From assembly GCA_964419225.1 (NCBI GenBank), contig CAYQPF010000159.1, forward strand, positions 1-10,879: a stretch of 10,879 nucleotides of DNA, in the 5' to 3' direction. The notes under the pieces were generated by a model that was not told where the DNA came from, did not search any database, and worked only from the letters and a program-made list of their open reading frames with translations. Shown here piece by piece: positions 1-6,268 of this stretch; the stretch's first letter is position 1; the number at the start of each line of letters is the position of its first letter. A program made the position numbers and the translations under genes. The DNA comes from CAYQPF01 sp964419225 (lineage in GTDB: Bacteria > Cloacimonadota > Cloacimonadia > Cloacimonadales > CAYQPF01).

Positions 1-58
1 TACCCATAGTCACAACAGGGCTTTCTGTAAATTTGGGTACTGTGTTCTTAAACATCAT
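1..58 (-). CDS. ribF: RibF, bifunctional riboflavin kinase/FAD synthetase (5' end only)
   Basis: Nineteen codons of a gene that continues past the window edge, reading MMFKNTVPKFTESPVVTMG. RibF phosphorylates riboflavin to FMN and adenylylates FMN to FAD. The segment PVVTMG fits the start of the N-terminal nucleotidyltransferase domain, where RibF proteins have a VVT(I/M)GxFDGVHxGH motif; only its first residues are visible. The ATG at 58-56 overlaps the truB stop as ATGA. A second in-frame ATG follows at 55-53, so either could be the start. No clear Shine-Dalgarno (SD) site precedes them, which suggests translational coupling to truB. ribF directly after truB is the usual order in this cluster. 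The call rests on both the short motif and the position. Confidence 0.72.
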   Translation of the reverse strand, partial: MMFKNTVPKFTESPVVTMG

Positions 59-915
59 ACAAACACCATTTTGGGGCTGACAAGCTGATTCTCGACATTG
101 CCAAATCCTATAATCTCAGATAAACTGTTCAAAAAAAGTGTGGATACTGAATCTTCCATCGAAACATTGAATTTTCTGCCATGTTGAAAATCTTCAATTT
201 GCTCGGAAGTTAAAACATGTATTGGATATTTTGAGAGTAAAGTTAAAGGTGATATCAGATGTTCCTGCCAATTACTTTCATTCAGATTTTCCAGATCAAC
301 TGCCCGGGAAAGTTCTACATCATCGATTGCCAATCTTGTGAGCTCAGTCGTATAAGCGACAGTATTAAGCAATTCTGCAAAAGTTTCAGATAGAGTACGG
401 ATATAAGTTCCCTTACTCACTTGTGCACTGTACTGCAAATAAGGATGGTTGTAGCTCAGAATTCTGAATTGACGGATTTCCACAGATCTCGCCTTTATCT
501 CGACTTCCTGATTATTCCTGGCATATTTGTAAGCAGCTTTACCATTAATCTTAATCGCTGAATAGGCCGAAGGAACCTGACTCTTCACCTGCAGGATCTT
601 CTCTACTGCTGCTTTCAACTCTTCTTCCGAAAATATGCCTGTTTCTACCGTTTCAATGAACTCACCTTCAGGGTCACCGGTTGCAGTCTTTCTCCCGAAC
701 TCTAAAGTTGCCTGATAAGTTTTATGTAAATTAGTAAAATAATCTATTACCTTGGTATATTTACCCAGACATACGATCATAAGGCCGGTAGCAAAGGGAT
801 CCAAGGTCCCGGCATGCCCTATTTTCTTAAGTTTGGTTATCTTTCTCAATCTCCTGATGATATCAAAGGATGTAATATTTACCGGTTTGTTGATTAAGAG
901 AATACCTTTATCCAT
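55..915 (-). CDS. truB: TruB, tRNA pseudouridine(55) synthase
   Basis: Isomerises U55 in the T-arm of tRNAs to pseudouridine. The 286 residues begin with the typical MDKGILLINKPxxxTSFD. The catalytic motif GHAGTLDP covers residues 33-40, with Asp39 as the expected nucleophile. KTYQATLEFG (65-74) supplies the conserved Tyr67, PSAYSAIK (115-122) follows, and KGTYIRTL (168-175) carries the conserved Tyr and Arg. After about residue 210 the protein is less conserved and forms a C-terminal extension in place of a clear PUA domain. The length is slightly short for the family (about 300-315). The start lies one base after the nrnA stop codon, and only a weak purine stretch (GAAAG) precedes it, so translation is probably coupled. 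All catalytic motifs are present and the enzyme looks intact. Confidence 0.96.
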   Translation of the reverse strand: MDKGILLINKPVNITSFDIIRRLRKITKLKKIGHAGTLDPFATGLMIVCLGKYTKVIDYFTNLHKTYQATLEFGRKTATGDPEGEFIETVETGIFSEEELKAAVEKILQVKSQVPSAYSAIKINGKAAYKYARNNQEVEIKARSVEIRQFRILSYNHPYLQYSAQVSKGTYIRTLSETFAELLNTVAYTTELTRLAIDDVELSRAVDLENLNESNWQEHLISPLTLLSKYPIHVLTSEQIEDFQHGRKFNVSMEDSVSTLFLNSLSEIIGFGNVENQLVSPKMVFV

Positions 916-916
916 T

Positions 917-1903
917 TTATATTTGTTCTTTCAAATCCTCTATTATAATGCTTTTAACTTCCTCAAGACTTCCCAACAGCTCACATCCGGCAGCTTTCAA
1001 ATGCCCTCCGCCATCATGTTTTTGTGCAATTTTCAGTACATTTACAGTCTCAGACCGGAGACTTAAACGGTAGCGTCCGTGTGCTATTTCTCTAAAATAG
1101 ACTATTACCTGATTATTCCGTACGCCCTTTACCCAGCGGGTTAGCTTGGAAGTGGCATCCTGATTCAGATTATTATGTGCCAACATGTCCAGAGTCGAAT
1201 GCATAAAAAGTACTTTTTCTTCAAAATAAACCTCAACTGTGGAAAGAACTTCTCCCAGAAATCTGGTCTCTGTATAAGGTTTGTTTTGAAAAAAAGCAGC
1301 ATAAATTTCCCAGGGTTTCAGTCCCAAAGAAATCAATTCCTGGCTTACTTCGTATGCTTTGGGCTTGGAATTGGCATTCGTGAAATTATCTGTATCATTC
1401 AGAATAGTTGTGTAAATACAGTCTATAATATATTGTCTTTCCAAGGGGGGAAAGGTTTTCAAGCCATCCTTGAACATTTCATAAATAATGATTCCTACGC
1501 TTACTTCCTGGGGATCGAGATAATTCCAGGATTCGGGGATAGGATTATACTGATCATGGTGATCAATAGTGATTATTTGCTTTGCTTTTTCGACCAAGGC
1601 TCCGCAAGCACCGATTCTCTTCTGCTCATGACAATCCAGAAAGATGAGCAAATCATAAGCCAACTCGTTATTCCAGACAAAAGAAGACCTGCTCCCTTGC
1701 AGGTAATCATATACTGCGGGAGCAGGTTCATTTAAAATAATGGGGACGTTATAATTAAATAATATTAAAATTCTCTGAAGAGCTAAAGCTGCAGCAAATC
1801 CATCTCCATCCGGGTCCTTGTGTGTCACAATCGCCGAATGTGATGCTCCTTTGAGCATTGAAAACAGTTGTGTTCTCAATTCTGGAATCGAACTTATCCG
1901 CAT
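917..1903 (-). CDS. nrnA: DHH/DHHA1 phosphoesterase, NrnA-like oligoribonuclease
   Basis: A 328-residue DHH-family phosphoesterase. NrnA proteins degrade 2-5 nt RNAs and often dephosphorylate pAp; which activity dominates cannot be read from sequence. Motif I is THKDPDGDG (27-35), with His28, Asp32 and Asp34 as likely metal ligands. Motif II is LDCHEQKRIG with Asp90, the DHH motif is Asp114-His115-His116, and motif IV is NDTDNF with Asp170. The C-terminal DHHA1 RNA-binding domain shows KHDGGGHLKAAG, with GGGH at 298-301. Motif I has Asp30 where many NrnA proteins have Asn. The gene starts 27 nt after rbfA and ends one base before truB. The placement between rbfA and truB is common in bacteria with this cluster and suits RNA turnover coupled to translation. 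A GGGACGGG stretch upstream is a poor SD match. Confidence 0.9.
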   Translation of the reverse strand: MRISSIPELRTQLFSMLKGASHSAIVTHKDPDGDGFAAALALQRILILFNYNVPIILNEPAPAVYDYLQGSRSSFVWNNELAYDLLIFLDCHEQKRIGACGALVEKAKQIITIDHHDQYNPIPESWNYLDPQEVSVGIIIYEMFKDGLKTFPPLERQYIIDCIYTTILNDTDNFTNANSKPKAYEVSQELISLGLKPWEIYAAFFQNKPYTETRFLGEVLSTVEVYFEEKVLFMHSTLDMLAHNNLNQDATSKLTRWVKGVRNNQVIVYFREIAHGRYRLSLRSETVNVLKIAQKHDGGGHLKAAGCELLGSLEEVKSIIIEDLKEQI

Positions 1904-1930
1904 GCTTTACCCGTCCCATAATTTTACATA

Positions 1931-2452
1931 TTATTTGTCATAATCATCATCGTCATCATCACGATATTCATCATAATCTTCGTAATCTTCGTAATCTTCG
2001 TACTCATCATCTACTTCATCATCATAATCATCTTCGTACTCATCATCAAAATCTTCAGGTTCTTCTTCAGCATCTTCATCATCTTCGTCTGTTTTCTTTC
2101 TCTTGTCATCTTCAGCTTTGATTGTGGAAAAGATTCCATCAATACGGCTTGCTCTTTCTTCCGTATCATCATACTGGAATTTCAATTCTGGAATTGTTCT
2201 CATAATTTTAGCTCCTGCTATTTGTTTTTTCATAAATCCAGAACTCTTGGTGAGAAGCTTTATCAACTCCTCCCGCGGTTCAGTTAAATCTAAATTCGAA
2301 AAGAAGATCTTAGCAGTAGTGAGATCTGGAGACAGTTTTAAACTGCTGATAGCGACCCATTTCAATCTCTGGTCTTTCATGCCGGTGCGTAATGTGTTAT
2401 TCAGGAGTCTCACCAGCTCTTTCTCCAATCTCTGTATGCGAATACCTTTCAT
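1931..2452 (-). CDS. rbfA: RbfA, 30S ribosome-binding factor with long acidic Asp/Glu/Tyr tail
   Basis: RbfA binds the neck region of the immature 30S subunit and aids 16S rRNA 5'-end maturation. Residues 1-112 form the expected single KH-like domain: RLEKELVRLLNNTL (8-21), LKLSPDLTTAKIFFS (38-52) and MRTIPELKFQYDDT (84-97) match family blocks. The family is usually about 110-135 residues, but this protein has 173. Residues 121-173 are a disordered tail in which 38 of 53 residues are Asp or Glu and 8 are Tyr, with only one Arg and one Lys. It includes three EDY triplets and six consecutive Asp. The gene lies 20 nt after infB, with AGGA about 10 nt before the ATG. I infer an interaction or solubility role for the tail; nothing in the sequence proves one. 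Confidence 0.93.
   Translation of the reverse strand: MKGIRIQRLEKELVRLLNNTLRTGMKDQRLKWVAISSLKLSPDLTTAKIFFSNLDLTEPREELIKLLTKSSGFMKKQIAGAKIMRTIPELKFQYDDTEERASRIDGIFSTIKAEDDKRKKTDEDDEDAEEEPEDFDDEYEDDYDDEVDDEYEDYEDYEDYDEYRDDDDDDYDK
1974..2000 (-). repeat. Three perfect 9-bp repeats in the rbfA tail
   Basis: On the plus strand TAATCTTCG occurs three times in a row. Read on the minus strand it encodes the EDY triplets of the acidic RbfA tail. The unit is a multiple of three, so gain or loss of copies would change tail length without a frameshift. Confidence 0.85.
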
Positions 2453-2472
2453 TTTTTGGTTATCCTACTCTT

Positions 2473-5400
2473 CTACAGTTCTCTTTTTACTTCTTCAAGG
2501 GAAAAGACTTCAATTACATCATTCTCTTTGATATCATTATAATCTTTGATCGTGATTCCACAATCAGTACCCGATCTAACCTCGGCTACATCATTCTGAT
2601 AATGCTTCAACGATGCCATCTCGCCTTCATGGATAACTACATCATTACGGTATAAACGCAACTTGCTCTGCTTCTTAATAGTACCTTTTTCAACAAAACA
2701 TCCTGCAATTGTTCCAATTTTTTTAATTTTATAAACTTGTTTAATCAATGCTGTTCCAAGATATTTCTCCTTGATCTCCGGAGGTAACATACCTTCGAGG
2801 GATAATTTGATATCATTGATAGCATCGTATATTATTGCGTAAATCTTAATATCTACATCCAATTCCTCTGAAAGCTTCTTGGCTTTTGTATTGGCTCTGA
2901 CATGAAATCCGATGATTATGGCATCTGAAGCTGCTGCCAAATTGACATCCGCCTCTATAATACCACCCACTGATTTATGAATAATATTTACTGCAACTTC
3001 ACCTGTGGACAGCTTCTGGAATGAATCACAAAGTGCTTCTACTGATCCGTCTGTATCTGCTTTGATTATCAGCTTGACTTCGTTCATCTGGTTCTCTTTG
3101 ATCTTTGTGAAAAGATTACTCAAATTCGTCTTAGATTGGAATTTCTCTCTTTCCTGTCTGATCAAAAGCCTTTCTGAACTGATCTGACGTGCAATCCTGT
3201 CGGTATCGACGACATTGATGACATCCCCGGCTTTGGGTACATCACTGAGTCCATAGATAATCGCTACATCAGACGGCCCTATTTCCTTGATCTCCTGACG
3301 TCTCTCGTTCTCCATTCTTCTCACATGTCCATAAGTGGCTCCACATACTATATTGTCGCCCTTACGCATCGTACCTTCCTGCAAAAGTATAGTCGTAACT
3401 GCACCCATGCGGGAATCCTTCTCTGCTTCTATTACGATACCCTGTCCAGGTACATCGTACTTAGCTGTTAGCTCTTTCATTTCTGCAAAAAGCACTATTG
3501 AATCCATTAACTCTTTGATCCCTTCACCGGTAATCGCGGAACATGTATTCCAGAGTACATCACCACCCCAGCCTTCCAAATAAATACCTTTTTCACCTAA
3601 TCCGTGAATGGTCTTATCCAGATTAGCTTCCGGCAGATCTATCTTGTTGATCGCTATGATTAAATTTACTCCCGCTGCCTTCGCATGGTCGATCGCTTCT
3701 ACTGTCTGAACCTTCACACCTTCATTCGCCGCTACAACTATAACTGCGATATCTGTTAAATTGGCTCCTCTGGCTCTCATTGCTGCAAAAGCCTCATGCC
3801 CCGGTGTATCAAGGAAAGTAATCTTCTTGCCGTTATATTCCACCTGATATGCACCAATATGCTGTGTTATCCCTCCGGATTCCCCGGCTATAACATTGGT
3901 AGATCTGATGTAATCCAGAATTGAGGTCTTACCATGATCCACATGGCCCATGATTGTGACTACCGGCGGTCTTTCCACCTCTTCTACTTCATCATATTTA
4001 TCTGAGGTCTGATCTATGAAATCCGACCCGAATTCATCCTGGAACGCAAAGTCAAAACCGAACTCATCACTGATCATCTCCAAAGTCTCTCTGTCAAGTC
4101 TCTGGTTAATTGTCACCATCTGACCCATGGAAAAGAACTTGCTGATAATATCTGTCGGTGGAATATCCATTATCTTGGCTAATTCTGCAACCGATGTAAA
4201 ATCACTGATTACTACTTTGCCTTCGATATTGACATTGGATAGTTTTTCTTCCTTACGGTATCTTTTTCTCTTTTTAGGAGCAGCCATTGTAGCTTTAATG
4301 TTTTTTGCAATTTCGGCTTCATCAATCTCAACTACTTCAACTTTTTTCTTTCTTTTCTTGGTATTCTTGATCTTAGCCTGAATATGCTTGCTCTTATCTC
4401 CTAAATCATCTGTAGTCTTCTTGGTCTTACCAAATGTAAGATTCTTTCTGGCTTCATTAGGATCAACCACTTCCGGTTTAACACCTGCTGCAGAACCTGC
4501 CGGTTTGCCTCCGGGAGTATAAGGTCTTTGTGGTGGACGATAACTGCCTCTGTCTTTGTTGAATTCACCAGGCTTATCTCCGCCTCTTGGTGTATAAGGT
4601 CTGTCACCCTGAGGACGGTCTCCGCGTGGTGCATAAGGTCTGTCACCTTGAGGTCTGTCGCCTCTTGGAGCATATGGTCTGTCACCTTGAGGACGGTCAC
4701 CCTGCGGTCTGTTATATTGAGGTCTGTCACGTTGAGGACGATCTCCCTGTGGTCTGTTATACTGAGGTCTGTCGCCCTGAGGACGATCACCCTGCGGTCT
4801 GTTATACTGAGGTCTGTCGCCTTGAGGACGGTCACCCTGTGGTCTGTTATACTGAGGTCTGTCACCCTGAGGACGATCACCATGCGGTCTGTCATACTGG
4901 GGTCTGTCGCCTTGAGGACGGTCAGATCTTGGTCTGTCATACTGAGGTCTGTCACCCTGCGGACGATCACCCTGTGGTCTGTTATATTGAGGTCTGTCGC
5001 CCTGGGGACGATCACCTTGAGGTCTGTTATACTGGGGTCTGTCGCCTTGAGGACGGTCACCTTGAGGTCTGTTATACTGTGGTCTGTCACCCTGAGGACG
5101 ATCACCTTGTGGTCTGTCATACTGAGGTCTGTCGCCTTGAGGACGATCTGATCTCGGTCTGTCATACTGTGGTCTGTCGTATTGAGGTCTGTCACCTTGA
5201 GGACGTTCGCCCTGAGGTCTTTCAGGTCTTTCATACTGAGGTTTATCAGGATATGTGGCCTGAGGCTTAGGTGCTTCGGCTTTCGGTGTAGGTGCAACCT
5301 GGGGTTGTTCGACAGGTTTTTCCTGAGTTTGTACTGGAACTTCCTGTGGCTTAACAGCAGGTTTTTCGGTATGAGTCGGAATATCGTCGCGAGTTAATTT

Positions 5401-5709
5401 AAGAGGAGCATCAGCCGGTTTGGGCTGAGGTTTTTCCTGATGCTCAACAGCTTCTGTTTCTACAGGAGCAGAAGAAGGTACAGACGGCGTTAGAGGTTTC
5501 ATTTGTTCATAATACTTCTTTCTGTCATTTTCAATCTTCTTGACTGCAGCCATCTGACTGTTAAACTTGTTGCGGATCTTGTTCGTAATGTCTTCATCTA
5601 AAACGCTCATTGCGCTTCTGATCTCGACACCCAGATCCTGCAAATGTTTTTTCAGAGCTGCGGACGATATTTTTAATTCTCTGGCTAGTTCATGAACTCT
5701 AATGGACAA
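2473..5709 (-). CDS. infB: Translation initiation factor IF-2 with expanded RPQ-repeat N-terminus
   Basis: GTPase that brings fMet-tRNA to the 30S subunit and promotes subunit joining. Residues here are numbered from an upstream ATG at 5724 (1083 aa). IF2_N domain 1 lies at 7-47. A Pro/Lys/Gln/Glu linker runs to 160 and RPQ repeats cover 161-380. A strongly Lys/Arg-rich stretch follows at 430-495, then IF2_N domain 2 at 502-557. The G domain has GHVDHGKT (593-600), the switch-1 Thr in GGITQHIG (617-624), DTPGH (639-643), NKID (693-696) and SAITGEG (729-735). Domains II, III and C2 run to the end. I prefer the TTG at 5709 as start: AGGAGG lies 5 nt before it, while nothing SD-like precedes the ATG. 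The protein is longer than E. coli IF2 (890 aa), mainly because of the repeats. It lies 27 nt after the L7Ae-like gene and 20 nt before rbfA. Confidence 0.96.
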   Translation of the reverse strand: MSIRVHELARELKISSAALKKHLQDLGVEIRSAMSVLDEDITNKIRNKFNSQMAAVKKIENDRKKYYEQMKPLTPSVPSSAPVETEAVEHQEKPQPKPADAPLKLTRDDIPTHTEKPAVKPQEVPVQTQEKPVEQPQVAPTPKAEAPKPQATYPDKPQYERPERPQGERPQGDRPQYDRPQYDRPRSDRPQGDRPQYDRPQGDRPQGDRPQYNRPQGDRPQGDRPQYNRPQGDRPQGDRPQYNRPQGDRPQGDRPQYDRPRSDRPQGDRPQYDRPHGDRPQGDRPQYNRPQGDRPQGDRPQYNRPQGDRPQGDRPQYNRPQGDRPQRDRPQYNRPQGDRPQGDRPYAPRGDRPQGDRPYAPRGDRPQGDRPYTPRGGDKPGEFNKDRGSYRPPQRPYTPGGKPAGSAAGVKPEVVDPNEARKNLTFGKTKKTTDDLGDKSKHIQAKIKNTKKRKKKVEVVEIDEAEIAKNIKATMAAPKKRKRYRKEEKLSNVNIEGKVVISDFTSVAELAKIMDIPPTDIISKFFSMGQMVTINQRLDRETLEMISDEFGFDFAFQDEFGSDFIDQTSDKYDEVEEVERPPVVTIMGHVDHGKTSILDYIRSTNVIAGESGGITQHIGAYQVEYNGKKITFLDTPGHEAFAAMRARGANLTDIAVIVVAANEGVKVQTVEAIDHAKAAGVNLIIAINKIDLPEANLDKTIHGLGEKGIYLEGWGGDVLWNTCSAITGEGIKELMDSIVLFAEMKELTAKYDVPGQGIVIEAEKDSRMGAVTTILLQEGTMRKGDNIVCGATYGHVRRMENERRQEIKEIGPSDVAIIYGLSDVPKAGDVINVVDTDRIARQISSERLLIRQEREKFQSKTNLSNLFTKIKENQMNEVKLIIKADTDGSVEALCDSFQKLSTGEVAVNIIHKSVGGIIEADVNLAAASDAIIIGFHVRANTKAKKLSEELDVDIKIYAIIYDAINDIKLSLEGMLPPEIKEKYLGTALIKQVYKIKKIGTIAGCFVEKGTIKKQSKLRLYRNDVVIHEGEMASLKHYQNDVAEVRSGTDCGITIKDYNDIKENDVIEVFSLEEVKREL
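4585..5214 (-). repeat. infB tandem repeat region (15-bp units in 45-bp blocks, then 39-bp units)
   Basis: Positions 5214-4675 encode 36 consecutive pentapeptides in one unbroken register (residues 171-350), with consensus Q-[GY]-[DN]-R-P. They group as QGDRP-QGDRP-QYNRP, a 45-bp block. One Arg per block is CGT while its neighbours are AGA. The plus-strand marker GGACG made by that CGT recurs exactly every 45 bp from 4691 to 5145, which gives 11 marks. Positions 4674-4585 hold two 39-bp units encoding YAPRGDRPQGDRP, followed by YTPRGG. Synonymous changes among units (all four Pro codons, CAA/CAG) show the copies are not freshly identical. Confidence 0.95.
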
Positions 5710-5714
5710 ATTTT

Positions 5715-5720
5715 CCTCCT
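5715..5720 (-). promoter_or_regulatory. Shine-Dalgarno AGGAGG that decides the infB start
   Basis: A perfect AGGAGG lies inside the first codons of the longest infB reading frame, with a 5-nt spacer (AAAAT) before an in-frame TTG at 5709-5707. The TTG start gives a protein beginning MSIRVHELAREL, which matches the short N-terminus usual before the IF2_N domain. The ATG at 5724 has only TTATTGCTTT before it. Confidence 0.75.
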
Positions 5721-5736
5721 GCATAAAGCAATAATC

Positions 5737-6045
5737 TTAAATTAATTTAAATATTCCCTTGGCAATATTTTCATCAGTGATAGCAATCACTCCTGTTTCT
5801 TTATTAAAATATTCAGACATACCGGTTTTTGTTCCGCATTCATAATAAGGAATTTTATGCTCCTTACACAAATTAGCGAATTTATCTTTGGCCTTCTCTG
5901 AGAAATCCTGAGTAAAGAGGATTACTTTGGCCTCTTTTCTCTGAATACTCCTTTTACAAGAATCCATACCGTACTGAATTTTCCTGGCTTTCATGGCAAT
6001 GTGCAGAAAATAGCTTACTCTTTCCAATTCAATCTTTTCAAACAT
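5737..6045 (-). CDS. L7Ae/L30e-family ribosomal-type protein (YlxQ-like)
   Basis: A 102-residue protein of the L7Ae/L30e/S12e fold, whose members bind kink-turn RNAs. The family pattern is visible: an N-terminal helix with LHIAMKARKIQYGMDSCKRS (14-33), the strand AKVILFTQDFSE (39-50), the helix AKDKFANLCKEHKIPYYE (52-69), and the C-terminal strand and helix GVIAITDENIAKGI (85-98). Its length and its place between ylxR and infB match YlxQ of Gram-positive bacteria. The molecular role of YlxQ is not settled, so I give no symbol. It overlaps the end of ylxR by 8 nt and ends 27 nt before the preferred infB start. Only a GAAAAAAAGAA purine tract precedes the ATG, so coupled translation is likely. 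No defects are seen. Confidence 0.88.
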   Translation of the reverse strand: MFEKIELERVSYFLHIAMKARKIQYGMDSCKRSIQRKEAKVILFTQDFSEKAKDKFANLCKEHKIPYYECGTKTGMSEYFNKETGVIAITDENIAKGIFKLI

Positions 6046-6268
6046 TTCTTTTTTTCACTACCTTTTTAATCCACTTATCCATTAAACCAAGACACATATT
6101 ATCATCACATATATAATATCCACGAGCATTTAATCTCTGCTTTGCGTCAATAATAAAATCATTATTAACTCTTACCATTCGAAGCAAAACACTCTTCTCA
6201 CTTTTTTTCCGGCAAATCACACATTTTCTCTCAGGTACATGACCTGCATTTGATGCTTGATTCGGCAT
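6038..6268 (-). CDS. ylxR: YlxR family (DUF448) RNA-binding protein
   Basis: A small basic protein of 76 residues. YlxR homologues bind RNA; the Gram-positive protein has been reported to bind RNase P RNA and modulate RNase P (renamed RnpM). The family signature is present: ERKCVICRKK (14-23), LLRMVRV (28-34) and ARGYYIC (48-54), the last replacing the usual GRGAYxC. Four cysteines form a C16-x2-C19 pair and a C54-x4-C59 pair. The C-terminus is Lys/Arg-rich. The start overlaps the nusA stop as TAATG, sharing one base, and no SD site is visible, so translation is probably coupled to nusA. The protein's end overlaps the L7Ae-like gene. The nusA-ylxR-L7Ae-infB order strongly supports the call. 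Confidence 0.92.
   Translation of the reverse strand: MPNQASNAGHVPERKCVICRKKSEKSVLLRMVRVNNDFIIDAKQRLNARGYYICDDNMCLGLMDKWIKKVVKKRNV

Noticed and set aside
1175..1735. 186-codon plus-strand frame opposite nrnA
   Set aside because: It is opposite a gene with full DHH/DHHA1 motifs, has no convincing SD and shows no recognisable domain, so it is a shadow frame.
1858..2121. Histidine-rich plus-strand frame
   Set aside because: It is the antisense of the Asp/Glu codons in the RbfA tail (GAT/GAA read backwards give ATC/TTC-type and, shifted, CAT codons). No ribosome-binding site and no resemblance to a metal-binding protein family.
4260..4290. Internal infB start at Met480 giving a shorter IF-2 isoform without the repeat
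   Set aside because: IF-2 isoforms from internal starts exist in E. coli, but no good SD precedes this ATG, so I cannot support it here.
4401..5297. Long open frames overlapping the infB repeat: a second minus-strand frame of 298 codons and plus-strand frames at 4528-5151 and 4587-5270
   Set aside because: The 15-bp and 45-bp repeat units are multiples of three, so any frame without a stop in one unit stays open through the whole array. The products are monotonous (VTDLSMTD, WSVILRSV) and lack family features, whereas the infB frame joins conserved domains on both sides.
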